A stretch of 64,000 nt of DNA from AP-15 sp963702685 (GCA_963702685.1 CAVPDQ010000010.1:1-64000); one strand, 5' to 3'. Numbered from the stretch's first letter, positions 44,786-54,086 are shown. Numbers and translations are program-made. The notes: generated from the sequence alone by a model not told the origin.

Positions 44786-45844
44786 ATGCAGTTCGGCTTG
44801 TTCGGCAGTGCGGCGGCCCGGCGCGCCAAGGGACCTGAAGAGGCCGAATTCGACAGCGCCGAGGGGTTTCGCGACTTTATCGACTACAATGTCGAGGCCG
44901 AGGCGCTCGGCTTTCACTCGACCTTTGTCGTCGAGCACCATTTCACCGGCTATGGCCAGGTGTCGGCGACGATCAACCTCCTCACTTGGCTCGGCGCGCG
45001 CACCCGCCGGCTGCGCCTGGGCACCGCCGTCATGGTATTGCCGTGGCATAACCCGGTCTTGCTCGCCGAGCAGGCGGCGACCCTCGACCTCCTCTCCGGC
45101 GGGCGGCTCGATTTCGGCATCGGCAAGGGCTACCGCTACAACGAGTTCAAGGGTTTTTGCGTTGATATGGACGAGGCGGACGCCCGCTTCGACGAAGCGC
45201 TCGAGGTGATCCGGAAGGCGTGGACCGCGAACGAGCCGTTCTCGCACCGCGGCAAATACTGGCGGTTCGACGAGATCGTGGTCGAGCCGCCGACCGCGCA
45301 GCAGCCGCACCCGCCGATCTGGATGGGGGCCGGCAGCGAGCGCTCGATCCGCCGGGTCGCGGCGCAAGGCTATAATCTTCTGCTCGGCCAATACGCCGCG
45401 CCCGCCGATGTCGCCGCCAGCATCGCGACCTATCGTTCCGAGGTCGAGGCGCAGGGCCGCCGATTCGATGCGATGCAGGTGGCGGTGACCCGCGCCTTCT
45501 TTGTCTGCGACAGCGCCGCGGAACGGGACGCGGCAATGGAGCGCCGGCTCGCCAACCGGGTGCGCCAATTGAAGCTCGCGACCACGCCCGACGGCACCGT
45601 GCACGGCGGCCCCGACCGCGCTACCGGCGACCCGCGCGCGGTCAACGAGGCGAGCGCCATGTACGGCACCCCCGACCATATCGCCGCGCGCCTCGACGAG
45701 CTGCGCGCCGCCGGCGCCGGCTATGTGCTGGTGAATGGCGGCGGCTCGGGCGGCGGTGTCCGCGGCCGCGCCAGCTTGCGACGCTTTGCCCGCGAGGTCA
45801 TGCCGGGTTTTGCCGAGGCCCCGCCGCGCCGCGCCGTAAGCTGA
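44786..45844 (+). CDS. LLM-class (bacterial luciferase-like) flavin-dependent oxidoreductase
   Basis: The 352-residue TIM-barrel protein carries EAEALGFHSTFVVEHHFTGY, RLRLGTAVMVLPWHNPVLLA, AEQAATLDLLSGGRLDFGIG and GKGYRYNEFKGF, typical of class F-like monooxygenases using reduced FMN. GAGGGG precedes the ATG. The substrate is unknown; alkanes, aldehydes and sulfonates are usual for the class. The gene is the third flavoenzyme in a row and 107 bases after the hydroxy-acid oxidase. Confidence 0.9.
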   Translation: MQFGLFGSAAARRAKGPEEAEFDSAEGFRDFIDYNVEAEALGFHSTFVVEHHFTGYGQVSATINLLTWLGARTRRLRLGTAVMVLPWHNPVLLAEQAATLDLLSGGRLDFGIGKGYRYNEFKGFCVDMDEADARFDEALEVIRKAWTANEPFSHRGKYWRFDEIVVEPPTAQQPHPPIWMGAGSERSIRRVAAQGYNLLLGQYAAPADVAASIATYRSEVEAQGRRFDAMQVAVTRAFFVCDSAAERDAAMERRLANRVRQLKLATTPDGTVHGGPDRATGDPRAVNEASAMYGTPDHIAARLDELRAAGAGYVLVNGGGSGGGVRGRASLRRFAREVMPGFAEAPPRRAVS

Positions 45845-45884
45845 GCTTTGCCGCGACCGAGCAGGAGCCGCTCAGGCGATCCCG

Positions 45885-45982
45885 CCCCCCTCACCCAGCT
45901 CCGGGTAAGGCTCGGCACGGCCTCGCCAACCCTATGCAACCCTCTCCCCCCGATCGGGCGGAGAGGGAAGGGTGAGGGGGGC
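45885..45982. repeat. Intergenic repeat family R3, copy 2 (inverted)
   Basis: Read on the minus strand this matches the element at 13860: a CCCTCACCC start, CTCTCC...GGAGAGGG hairpin, GGTTGGCGAGGC, and AGCTGGGTGAGG at the end. It fills most of the gap before the SGNH gene. Confidence 0.75.
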
Positions 45983-46014
45983 GCCGCCGATGAGCTCGAG
46001 AGCAAAGCCCCTCA

Positions 46015-47217
46015 ATGACGGTCCTGCTGCACTCCCTCGGCCGCTTCATTCTGGCTCTGTGGCACGTCGTCGGCCTGATCATCATCGTCGTGCTGCTCCT
46101 CGAATTCGGCACCGACTGGCTGCGCGCGATGAGCCGGCGGCTGCGCTATCGCCGGTGGGGACGGCCCGACCGCGCGGCGAATGCCGACGCCTATCAGGGT
46201 GCCGCCTGGGCGATCCGCTATTTTGACGAATTCCACCGTCTGGTGCGGGTCGATTGGCGGCCTTATGTCGAATGGTGGCAGCGCCCGGCGCGCGGCGGCT
46301 ATATCACGCTCGACGAGCGCGGGCTTCGGCCGACCCCGGGCGAGAACAGGGCGGGGGCCGGCACCCTCCGCATCTTTTGTTTTGGCGGCTCGACGATGAT
46401 GGGGATGGGGGCGCGCGACGACGCAACAATCCCAGCCGTGCTCGCCCGCCGTCTCGGCGAACAGGGCCATTGCGCCGCGGTCACCAATTTTGGCCAGCTC
46501 GGCCACAACTCGACGCAGGAGGCGATTGGCCTGCACCAGCTGTTGAAAACAGGAGGACGGCCGGATCTCGCGCTCTTTTATGACGGCATCAACGAGATCG
46601 CCTCTGCCGAGCAGAGCGGGCGGGCCGACGCGGTGTTCAACGAGAGCCGCCGCCGCGCCGAATTCAACCTCTTGCATCCCGACCGGCGCGGCGACCTCTA
46701 TGCCGCAGCGCTGATGACCGCGGTGCCGCGCACCTTGCGCCGCCTGCGCAAGCTGACGGGGCTCGGGCTGCAAGGCCCGTTGCCCGGACCCGACGCCGAT
46801 CTGTCGCGAATCGATTTGCCCGAGCTCGCCGAAAAGGTGGTCGCGGCCTACGCCGCCAATCTGCGGCTGATGCGGCTGACGGCGCGCGAGCACGGTTTCG
46901 CGGCGCTCTTTTTCTGGCAGCCGGTGATCACGACCAAGGAGCGGAAATCTGCCGACGAGGCCCGTTTCGAGGCCGATTACACAACCGATATCGTGCTGCG
47001 GCGCCGCTTTTATCGGCTCGTCATCGAGGCCTATCGCCGTCATCCGGAGATCGCCGCGGCGGGCGACGCGGTCGATCTGTCGGCGATTTTTGATGCGCTC
47101 GAAGATCCCGTTTATATTGACGCCTACCATCTTTCGGAAACCGGCAACGCGATGGTGGCCGAGGCGATGCTGCCGTTTGTCGCCGCCGCGATCCAGAGGC
47201 AGAAGAGGGGCGGGTAG
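46015..47217 (+). CDS. Membrane-anchored SGNH/GDSL hydrolase
   Basis: The 400-residue protein begins with a single membrane helix (FILALWHVVGLIIIVVLLLE) followed by a large extracytoplasmic domain. The nucleophile block is IFCFGGSTMMGMGARDD, a GDS-like motif. The second block is NFGQLGHNSTQEAI (Gly/Asn oxyanion residues), and the catalytic Asp-x-x-His lies in VYIDAYHLSETGN. Such proteins de-acylate or transfer acyl groups on cell-surface sugars. It is the first of three closely spaced genes (gap 6 bases, then 48 bases) with a tiny membrane protein and a methyltransferase. Confidence 0.85.
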   Translation: MTVLLHSLGRFILALWHVVGLIIIVVLLLEFGTDWLRAMSRRLRYRRWGRPDRAANADAYQGAAWAIRYFDEFHRLVRVDWRPYVEWWQRPARGGYITLDERGLRPTPGENRAGAGTLRIFCFGGSTMMGMGARDDATIPAVLARRLGEQGHCAAVTNFGQLGHNSTQEAIGLHQLLKTGGRPDLALFYDGINEIASAEQSGRADAVFNESRRRAEFNLLHPDRRGDLYAAALMTAVPRTLRRLRKLTGLGLQGPLPGPDADLSRIDLPELAEKVVAAYAANLRLMRLTAREHGFAALFFWQPVITTKERKSADEARFEADYTTDIVLRRRFYRLVIEAYRRHPEIAAAGDAVDLSAIFDALEDPVYIDAYHLSETGNAMVAEAMLPFVAAAIQRQKRGG

Positions 47218-47223
47218 GGCGAG

Positions 47224-47355
47224 ATGGGAATCGAGCTTTGGATCGTCGTGGCGATTGTCGGGTCCGGCCTTGTCGGCATCGCCGCCCTTCGCCTGCGCCG
47301 GACGCGCCGCCCGCCAGCCGAAGACACCGCCCGCAACATCTATACGCTGTGGTGA
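47224..47355 (+). CDS. 43-residue single-pass membrane protein
   Basis: An ATG 6 bases after the SGNH stop opens a 43-codon frame: MGIELWIVVAIVGSGLVG, then LRLRRTRRPP and a C-terminal NIYTLW. A hydrophobic N-terminal helix followed by a cluster of arginines gives a single-pass protein with a cytoplasmic tail. The preceding GAG stretch (GGGCGAG) can act as ribosome binding site. I know no family for it. Its tight fit between SGNH hydrolase and methyltransferase suggests a small subunit or regulator of surface modification. Confidence 0.55.
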   Translation: MGIELWIVVAIVGSGLVGIAALRLRRTRRPPAEDTARNIYTLW

Positions 47356-47403
47356 GCCCGGAAAGATTTTCGATACGTGGCGGGATCGAAGAGGGAAACC
47401 AGG

Positions 47404-48469
47404 GTGAGCGAGGGCGTCGCAGACGAGCTTCCAACCAGCTCGGAATTTGCGACGGCCGGGCCCCTGGCACCGTTGCGCGACTGCGCTGATCTCCTCGCCT
47501 GTCCCGTTACCGGCGAGACGCTGACCAAAACCGCGGATGGGTTCGTCACCTCCGACGGCGTCCGGCGCTACCCGATCGAGGACGGCATTGCGCGCCTCTT
47601 TGTGCCGGCGGGTCCGGGCATGTCGGCCGAAGATGTGACCGATGTGGTCAAAGCGTTCTACGAGGAGACGCCGTTCCCGAACTATGCCGACGGCGAGACC
47701 CGCGAGACGCCTGGCGGCAAAGGCTCGGCGCAACCTCTTTCTGCGCGCGCTCGATGCGGCATTGCCGGGCGACGCGGTCGTGCTCGAAGCCGGCTGCGGC
47801 ACCGGGCAATTGGCCAATTTCCTCGGGCTCTCGGAGGGCCGGCGGGTGTTTGGCGGCGACGTCTGCCTCAATTCTCTGCGGCTGGCGAACGCGTTTCGCG
47901 ACAGAGCGGGGATCGCCAACGCTGCCTTCGTGCAGATGAATTTGTTCCGCCCGCCGTTTCGCGCGGCGAGCGTCGATATGGTCATCGCCAATGGCGTGCT
48001 GCACCACACCGGGGACGCGCAAGGCGGCTTCGAGGCGTTGCTGCGGGCGGTAAAGCCCGGCGGCGTCGTGCTGGTCGGGCTCTACAACCGCTATGCGCGG
48101 CTCGCCACCTTGGCGCGGCGTTGGGCGTTCGCGCGGTTTGGCCCGGCCGCCCATTTTCTCGACCGGCGGCTTGGATCGGCCGACCACGGTGCCGCGCAGC
48201 GCGAGGCTTGGTTTCGCGACCAGTACCAGCACCCGCACGAGACCCGCCATTCGATCGCCGAGGTGCTGCGCTGGTTCGACCGCGCCGGCGTCGATTTCCT
48301 CGCCAGCATCCCGCGCGCCGACGGCGCCCCGTTTACCGCGGCCACGCCGTTGCTCGAGCCGCAATCGCAGGGCGGCACCGCGCGCCATCTCGCGATCCAG
48401 CTCGCCATGCTGGCGCAAGGCGGCCGCGACGGCGGGCTTTTTATCATGATCGGCCGCAAACGCCGCTGA
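47404..48469 (+). CDS. Class I SAM methyltransferase with N-terminal Trm112-like domain (one frame break)
   Basis: The N-terminal 70 residues form a Trm112-like module (LLACPVTGETLTKTADGFV, RRYPIEDGIARLF). The frame breaks near 47710, after which the methyltransferase domain continues with AVVLEAGCGTGQLANFLG (SAM motif I), RVFGGDVCLNSL, MVIANGVLHHTGDAQGGFEA and VLVGLYNRYARL. The GTG at 47404 follows GAGGGAAACC. It is the third gene of the SGNH cluster. The substrate is unknown; sugar or lipid acceptors are plausible from context. Confidence 0.82.
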
Positions 48470-48638
48470 GCCTTTTTTGCCCGAATGTCGGCAAACTTGA
48501 CACGTTTTTGCCGTAAATCCTTACAAAAATGAGCCCGGAATCCCAAAAATCCAGCATTCATAGCTTACAGGATTAACGAATTCCCCGTCGGAACTCTTTA
48601 CAAAACATTATAGGCTTCACCGCGCCTCGGCGGCGGCG

Positions 48639-48866
48639 GGGCGAGCTCCGACCTCGATTTCGGCAATGTCTTGCAGAACAGCGGGACGAAGCCGGCGCTG
48701 CTGGCTTTCCTCAACGACAACTCGCTCACCGAGACGCGTCGCCCTGAACCTCGAAGGCGATGTCGTCTCCTCCGGCCCGACCGTGCCCGAGCCGGCCGGC
48801 CTGCCGCTGATCGCTTCGGGCCTCGGCATGCTGTTCTTTATCGTCCGCCGCCAGCGGCGCGGGTGA
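48639..48866 (+). pseudogene. Decayed 3' end of a PEP-CTERM protein
   Basis: One frame reads SDLDFGNVLQNSGTKPALLA and FLNDNSLTE. After a frame change near 48735 another reads ALNLEGDVVSSG, then VPEPAGLPLIASGLGMLFFI, and ends RRQRRG. That is the PEP-CTERM sorting signal: PEP motif, helix and basic end. The rest of the gene upstream is missing. It is the second such remnant in the window. The following 180 bases hold only a short GC-rich palindrome. Confidence 0.65.
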
Positions 48867-49048
48867 CCGGCGGAACCAGCACCCCGCCGAGCTCGGCGGG
48901 CGACACCAGCACCAAGCGCTGATGCCGGAAGGTCTCGGCACGCCCTTCCCCATTTCGGGGAGGGGGCCGGAAATCTGTGTGGTCGAATCGCCATACCCTG
49001 ACGGCTACGCGGCAATGTCGGCTTCCTCGCCGATCGCGCATATTCCGC

Positions 49049-49411
49049 TCAGTGAGTGGCGGCGGCCAGCGTCCTTATGGTGGCGGCCCATTCAGGCCAA
49101 ATCGGCACTGATGCGATTGCTGCGATTAACGCGACGACGGCAATGATCTTTGCAGTGGTCGGACGCTTCTCGAGTTCAGCTTTCGTTGCAAGGTGGGGCA
49201 TTTCGCCAGCCATCAAATAAAGACGGGACTCAATGCGCCCGAGAGTGGTCCTTACTTCGGTCAAATCCGATTGGAGGTGCTCGACAGCGGCTTCGACTCT
49301 GGCAACCCGCGCTTCTACGCTCGGATCGTGAGGACCACCGCCGCCGGTTGCAACAAGCCCCGGTCTCAGAGAGACGACTTTGTCGTCGCCCGGACTCCCG
49401 CCTCGCGCCAT
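49049..49411 (-). CDS. Hypothetical protein with coiled coil and C-terminal membrane helix
   Basis: The 120-residue protein is predicted to have a coiled coil (VEARVARVEAAVEHLQSDLT, EVRTTLGRIESRLYLM), an acidic/lysine linker and a terminal hydrophobic helix (IIAVVALIAAIASVPIW). This is the layout of haemolysin-XhlA-like or tail-anchored small proteins. The ATG at 49411 lies inside the 3' end of the upstream gene (46-base overlap), so the two are probably expressed together. No named function is supported. Confidence 0.55.
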   Translation of the reverse strand: MARGGSPGDDKVVSLRPGLVATGGGGPHDPSVEARVARVEAAVEHLQSDLTEVRTTLGRIESRLYLMAGEMPHLATKAELEKRPTTAKIIAVVALIAAIASVPIWPEWAATIRTLAAATH

Positions 49412-49671
49412 CTTTCGAAAATCCTTGCATCCAACAGTCGGAGGTTCCCACAATTTACGCAGCTCAAAGGCAAAAAAGCCACGGCTGCATTGGACGATAA
49501 GGCCAGCGGAGCGGCTTTGGCTCCAACCGTTAGATAGACATATTCATTAGGTTCCGGATAGGTCATCCAGCGGTCGGTGCCGCACAGCTCACATTCGCTG
49601 TGCGTCCACTTCTCCGATATGAATTCCTTGATGTCATCGAGCAGCGTTCGTGACACTTCGATCTCAGCCAT
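49366..49671 (-). CDS. Small zinc-ribbon protein
   Basis: The 101-residue protein has two Cys pairs (CELCG near residue 27 and CVNCG near residue 71), forming a likely zinc ribbon, framed by EVSRTLLDDIKEFISEK and RLLDARIFERW. It could be a nucleic-acid- or protein-binding module. It precedes and overlaps the coiled-coil gene on the same strand. No family assignment is made. Confidence 0.55.
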   Translation of the reverse strand: MAEIEVSRTLLDDIKEFISEKWTHSECELCGTDRWMTYPEPNEYVYLTVGAKAAPLALSSNAAVAFLPLSCVNCGNLRLLDARIFERWREAGVRATTKSSL

Positions 49672-49753
49672 CGCTCTGTCCCTGACGCTTTAGCTCAAAG
49701 CTTGATCCCTCCCCACCAAATTGGAGGTGGAGAGGGACTATTCCAGATCGGGA

Positions 49754-51397
49754 TTAGCCGAAGCGCGAGACGTCGACCGCCTTCTCGGTGATGAATTCGA
49801 GGAGCGCCGGCGTCCCCTCCTTGGTCTTTTCGATGCCGCGGCGGATCGCGGCCTGGATTTCGCCCGGCTCGGTGACGCGCTCGCCATAGCCGCCCAACGC
49901 CTTGGCGAAATCGGCGTAATGGCCGCTGATGTCGGTCGAGCGGTATTTCTCGGTCGCCACCGGCATCACCTTCAACTCGATCGCCATCGAGAAATTATTC
50001 ATCAGGATCGACAGGATCGGGAGGCGCTCTCTGACCGCGGTCTCGAAATCCATCCCGGTAAAGCCGATCGCAGCATCGCCCCAGACATTGATGCAGAGCT
50101 TGTCGGGCTTGGCCAATTTGGCGCCCATCGCGAGTCCCAAGCCATAGCCGAGCTGGGTCGTCTTGCCCCAGCCGATATAGGAGAGCGGCACCTCGCTGAC
50201 CCAGAACGGCGAGAGCTGGTCGCGCGGGCTGCCGGCGTCGTGGGTGATGATCGTGTTCTTGACATCGACCGTGTGCAGCAATTCCCAGATCACGCGATAA
50301 GGCGACAGCGGCTTGGTATTTTGCGTCAGCCGCGGCATCCACTGGCCCATCCATTCTTCCCTGTGGCCGCGGATCTCGCGCGTCACCCCCGGCAGCCGGT
50401 CGCGGGTCTTGCCATGGAGCCGGTCCTTGACCTCTGCGAGCAGCGCGTCAAGGGTCAGCCCGGCATCGCCGACCGCGGCGAGATCGACCGGCACGTCCTT
50501 GTTGATTGCGTATGGGTCGAGCGTTGCGTGCGCGATCTTCTTCCCCTTTGGCATCGCCGTGCCAAAGGAGGTGCGGGTAAAGCTGCAGCCGATGCCGAAG
50601 ATAAAATCGGCGTTCTGCAGCGTGTGCCAGAGATGCTCGCCGATGCCGATGCCGCCCGAGCCGAGGGACAATGGGTGGTTTTCCGGGAAGCTGCTTTTGC
50701 CGCCGAGCGTTGTCATGACCGGGGCTTCCAGCAGCTCCGCCAGCGCCTTCAGCTGGGGCCACGCCTTGCCGTAATGCACACCCTGCCCCGCCACGATGAC
50801 CGGGCGTTGGGCGGCGACCAGCGCCTCGGCAATCTTCGCGACCGATTGCGGGTCGGGGCCGCTCTTGAGCGTTGGCGTCTTCTGGTATTCGCCGACGAGC
50901 GCGTCCGGCACCTCCTCGCGCAGGAGGTCGCTCGGGAACTCGACCAGGACCGGGCCGGGGCGGCCGTTCTTGACCGTCGTAAAGGCGCGGCGCAGCGCCT
51001 CGCCGGTCGCGTTGGCGACCGTCACCTGCTCGCACAATTTCGTGACGTTGCGGTAATTGAGCGCGGCGTTGAAGTTAGGGTGCACCTGGTTGATGTTGCG
51101 GGCATAGCCGGCCGGCAACACGACGACCGGGGTCGAATCGCCAAAGGATTGCGCGACCCCGCCAAAGGCGTTCTCGGTGCCGGGGCCGTGCTGCATCGCA
51201 AAGACGCCGATCCGGTCGCCCGAGGTGACCTTGGCGATCGCGTCGCACATATGCAGCCCGATCCGCTCCTGGCGCACCATGATGGTGCGGATATCGGCCT
51301 CGGCGGCGGCCTCGATGATCGGGTTGACCGGATAGCCGACCAGATACTCGATCCCTTCGCGCTTCAGGATTTCGGCGACAGCGTTGGCGACTTTCAT
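49754..51397 (-). CDS. Thiamine diphosphate-dependent enzyme, acetolactate-synthase-like
   Basis: The 547-residue protein has the three domains of the pyruvate oxidase/acetolactate synthase family. The N-terminal ThDP pyrimidine domain carries MVRQERIGLHMCDAIAKVTS with its activating glutamate, the central domain follows, and the C-terminal ThDP diphosphate domain carries WGDAAIGFTGMDFETAV ending in MNN. GGAGGG precedes the ATG at 51397. Family members decarboxylate 2-oxo acids; the specific substrate is unclear, and no small subunit gene is adjacent. It is a paralogue of the enzyme at 62162-63825. Confidence 0.85.
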   Translation of the reverse strand: MKVANAVAEILKREGIEYLVGYPVNPIIEAAAEADIRTIMVRQERIGLHMCDAIAKVTSGDRIGVFAMQHGPGTENAFGGVAQSFGDSTPVVVLPAGYARNINQVHPNFNAALNYRNVTKLCEQVTVANATGEALRRAFTTVKNGRPGPVLVEFPSDLLREEVPDALVGEYQKTPTLKSGPDPQSVAKIAEALVAAQRPVIVAGQGVHYGKAWPQLKALAELLEAPVMTTLGGKSSFPENHPLSLGSGGIGIGEHLWHTLQNADFIFGIGCSFTRTSFGTAMPKGKKIAHATLDPYAINKDVPVDLAAVGDAGLTLDALLAEVKDRLHGKTRDRLPGVTREIRGHREEWMGQWMPRLTQNTKPLSPYRVIWELLHTVDVKNTIITHDAGSPRDQLSPFWVSEVPLSYIGWGKTTQLGYGLGLAMGAKLAKPDKLCINVWGDAAIGFTGMDFETAVRERLPILSILMNNFSMAIELKVMPVATEKYRSTDISGHYADFAKALGGYGERVTEPGEIQAAIRRGIEKTKEGTPALLEFITEKAVDVSRFG

Positions 51398-51698
51398 GGC
51401 GAACCCTCCTCGGTGCGCGGCGGTGATCGAAGGATTGTGGCACAAGCGGCGGGGCGGGTGCGTCAAAAAACCGGACGGACCCCGTCGATACTACCCAGAC
51501 GGCCGCGTTTGGATTGCCGTCAACCGCGATTATAGATTGTATCGTATGCTCCGCCTCCGCCATATGAACGCAATCAGACACCAGGAAACGCGCGCAGGCC
51601 GGCGGCGGCACGTCGGCCCACGGCGAATGCTGACAAGGACCCGCCGCTGAGGAGCCCGATGGCAAGAAGCGCGGAAGACGAAGGCTCGGCCGCCGCCG
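51398..51698. other. Gap upstream of the ThDP enzyme gene, with TAGATTGTAT motif
   Basis: No gene is supported in these 301 bases. A motif TATAGATTGTATCGTATGCT (51531-51550) resembles TGTAGATTGTATGCT upstream of the other ThDP gene at 62092-62106. It could be part of an operator. Confidence 0.35.
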
Positions 51699-52310
51699 CT
51701 ACGCAGGCGCGCCGGCAGCGTGGGGCCCGCCGGCGTCATCGGGGAAATCGGCCATCGAAACTTCGCCGGTTTCGGTATCGAGAACGGCGCAGCTCAGCTG
51801 CCGCCCGTTGCTCGTGTCGCGTGCTTCGCCGGCCGAGCCGGGATTGATCACCAGCACCGGGCCGACGCGCCGCACCAGCTGATGATGAGTGTGGCCGTAA
51901 AGGACGAAATCGGCTTTGGCCTCGGCAAAGCGCTCCAGCAGCGAGCTGTGCGGATAAACATAGGTGCCGCGCGGCTCCCACGGCGTCGAATGCACGGCCA
52001 AAACCGTTTTGCCGGCGGTCGTCAATTCGAGCCGGTGCGGGCGTCCGGCGAGCCAAGCGAGCAGCGCGGGATCGATCCAAGCCGCCGCCCGCGCGCGGAT
52101 TCCGTGCGGGCCGAGAAAGCCTTCTTCGTGGTTGCCGAGGATCGTCAGCGCGCCGCGGTCCTTGAGCGCCGCCACGACCTCGTTCGAAAACCGGTATTCG
52201 TAGATGCTGTCGCCGAGACACAGGATCTCGTCGACATCGCCGATGATCTCGAAGGCGCGCCGCAGCCCCGCGATGTTGCAATGCAAATCGGAGACGATGC
52301 CGATCTTCAC
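51699..52310 (-). CDS. YfcE-type metallophosphoesterase
   Basis: The 203-residue protein shows the full set of metallophosphoesterase motifs: SDLHCNIAGL, CLGDSIYEYR, LGNHEEGFLG, VHSTPW and YGHTHHQLVRR, closed by INPGSAGEARD. It is therefore an active calcineurin-like phosphoesterase, in contrast to the degenerate protein at 2580. Members of this group cleave phosphodiesters of small molecules. It lies in a minus-strand cluster behind threonine ammonia-lyase and the MaoC gene; 12 bases separate it from the MaoC stop. Confidence 0.88.
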   Translation of the reverse strand: MKIGIVSDLHCNIAGLRRAFEIIGDVDEILCLGDSIYEYRFSNEVVAALKDRGALTILGNHEEGFLGPHGIRARAAAWIDPALLAWLAGRPHRLELTTAGKTVLAVHSTPWEPRGTYVYPHSSLLERFAEAKADFVLYGHTHHQLVRRVGPVLVINPGSAGEARDTSNGRQLSCAVLDTETGEVSMADFPDDAGGPHAAGAPA

Positions 52311-52322
52311 GACGCCCCCACC

Positions 52323-52832
52323 CTAATCATCCCCCGCCTGCAGGGGATGGGAAGTGACGGGACCCCTGCAGCGCATCAGGTTCATCGCTTTCAGGCTCAT
52401 CACCGTTTCGTCGTTTTGGTTCAGCACCTCGACCGAGGTGCGCACCATGCCGCGGTCGGGCCGCGAGCGTGAGCGTCTTGTTTCGAGGATGGTCACGCGC
52501 ACGCGCAAAGCGTCGCCGGGGCGCACCGGGCGGGTCCAGCGCAGCTCGTCGATGCCCGGCGAGCCGAGGCTCGCCGCACCCGGCAAAAATCCACCGACCA
52601 GAAGCCGCATCATGACAGTCACGGTTTGCCAGCCGCTGGCGATCAGCCCGCCGAACGGACCGTTCGCCGCAGTCTCCGGATCGGTATGGATTTCTTGCGG
52701 ATCGTAATGCCGAGCGAAGTCGATAATTTCGGCTTCGCCCAATGTAATCGTGCCGTATTCGTAGACGCCGCCCGGAACATAGTCCTCAAAGCGGCGCTCG
52801 GCCTGTGGCGCGGCGAGGTCGGCTCCGGTCAT
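52323..52832 (-). CDS. MaoC-family hot-dog hydratase
   Basis: The 169-residue protein has the MaoC hot-dog fold with the catalytic Asp/His pair in FARHYDPQEIHTDPE. The later blocks are FGGLIASGWQTVTVMMRL and DELRWTRPVRPGDALRV. Such enzymes add water to enoyl-CoA or act on related thioesters. GGAGGG precedes the ATG at 52832. It starts 12 bases after threonine ammonia-lyase ends, suggesting co-transcription. The physiological link to 2-oxobutyrate metabolism is possible but only inferred. Confidence 0.88.
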   Translation of the reverse strand: MTGADLAAPQAERRFEDYVPGGVYEYGTITLGEAEIIDFARHYDPQEIHTDPETAANGPFGGLIASGWQTVTVMMRLLVGGFLPGAASLGSPGIDELRWTRPVRPGDALRVRVTILETRRSRSRPDRGMVRTSVEVLNQNDETVMSLKAMNLMRCRGPVTSHPLQAGDD

Positions 52833-52844
52833 CCGCACCCTCCG

Positions 52845-54086
52845 TCAGCCGCCGTTGTCGGCGCTGCCGGGCAGCAACCGGGTCGGGAAGCCGCCGCTGT
52901 TGAGCGCCTCGATCAGGGTTTCGACATGGCGCCGGTTTTGGGTTTCGACGACGACATCGAGCTCGGCGCGCTTGACCGAGGTGTCGTGGAAGAGGCGCTG
53001 GTGGTGGACCTCGACGATATTGCCGGCATGCTCGCCGATGATCCTGGATATGCGCGACAGCGCGCCCGGCACATCGGGCAACTCGGCGCGCAGCCGCACC
53101 AGCCGGCCGCCGCGCACCAGCCCGCGCATCAGGATCGAGGAGAGGAGCCGCGCGTCGATATTGCCGCCGGTGACGACGATCCCGACCCGCTTGCCGGCGA
53201 ACCGCTCGCGGGCCGCCAGCAGCGCCGCGAAGCCGATCGCACCGGCGCCTTCGACCACGAGCTTTTGCCGCTCCAGCAAGGTCTCGACCGCGTTCTCGAC
53301 CATGGGGTCGGCGACGAGCAGGATGTCGCGGACGAGCGCCGCAACGATCCGCCGGGTCAATTGGCCCGGCTCCTTGACCGCAATTCCTTCGGCCAGGGTC
53401 GGCGCCTCGGCCGCCAGACCCGGGTCCTCGCCGCGCATCAGCCGCCGCATCGAGGGATAGAGCGCCGATTCGACGCCGACGATTTCGATCGCCGGCTGTA
53501 TCGCTTTGGCTGCGACCGCGATCCCGGAGATCAGCCCGCCGCCGCCGATCGGCACGAGGATCACGTCGAGGTCGGGCGTGTCGGTCAGCATTTCGAGCGC
53601 AATCGTACCCTGGCCGGCGATCACCGCCGGGTCGTCATAGGGATGGATCGGCACCAGGCCTCGCTCGCGGACGAGCGCATCGGCCGCCTCGCGCGCGGCG
53701 ACGAGCCCGCTGCCCCTGAGCACGACCCTGGCGCCAAAGGCCTCGGTGCGCTCGACCTTGATAAAAGGCGTGCCCTCGGGCATCACGATCGTCGCCGGGA
53801 TGCCGAGCCGCCGGGCATGATAGGCGACCCCTTGGGCGTGGTTGCCGGCCGACATCGCCACGACCCCGGCGCGGCGCTCGCCCGGGCGCAACGACAAGAG
53901 CTTGTTCAAAGCGCCGCGCTCCTTGAACGAGCCGGTGCGATGCAAGTTCTCGAGCTTTAGGAAAATCTCGGCGCCGGCCAGCTCCGAGAGCGCCGGTGCG
54001 GCGACCGTCGGCGTGCGCGCGACCGCGCCTGCGATCGCCGCGGCGGCAGCCCGTATATCGGCGATCGTAACCGGCAGGTCAGTCAT
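52845..54086 (-). CDS. ilvA: Threonine ammonia-lyase (ACT domain)
   Basis: This PLP enzyme deaminates threonine to 2-oxobutyrate. The 413-residue protein has the PLP lysine near residue 55 (RTGSFKERGALNKL), the phosphate loop ILVPIGGGGLISG, and the substrate blocks SAGNHAQGVAYHARRLG and VVTGGNIDARLLSS. A C-terminal ACT-like domain follows (ISRIIGEHAGNIVEVHHQRL). The length fits the short biosynthetic/catabolic type with a single ACT domain. The ATG at 54086 starts MTDLPVTIADIRAAAAAI. It is followed by the MaoC gene and the phosphoesterase. Confidence 0.92.
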   Translation of the reverse strand: MTDLPVTIADIRAAAAAIAGAVARTPTVAAPALSELAGAEIFLKLENLHRTGSFKERGALNKLLSLRPGERRAGVVAMSAGNHAQGVAYHARRLGIPATIVMPEGTPFIKVERTEAFGARVVLRGSGLVAAREAADALVRERGLVPIHPYDDPAVIAGQGTIALEMLTDTPDLDVILVPIGGGGLISGIAVAAKAIQPAIEIVGVESALYPSMRRLMRGEDPGLAAEAPTLAEGIAVKEPGQLTRRIVAALVRDILLVADPMVENAVETLLERQKLVVEGAGAIGFAALLAARERFAGKRVGIVVTGGNIDARLLSSILMRGLVRGGRLVRLRAELPDVPGALSRISRIIGEHAGNIVEVHHQRLFHDTSVKRAELDVVVETQNRRHVETLIEALNSGGFPTRLLPGSADNGG

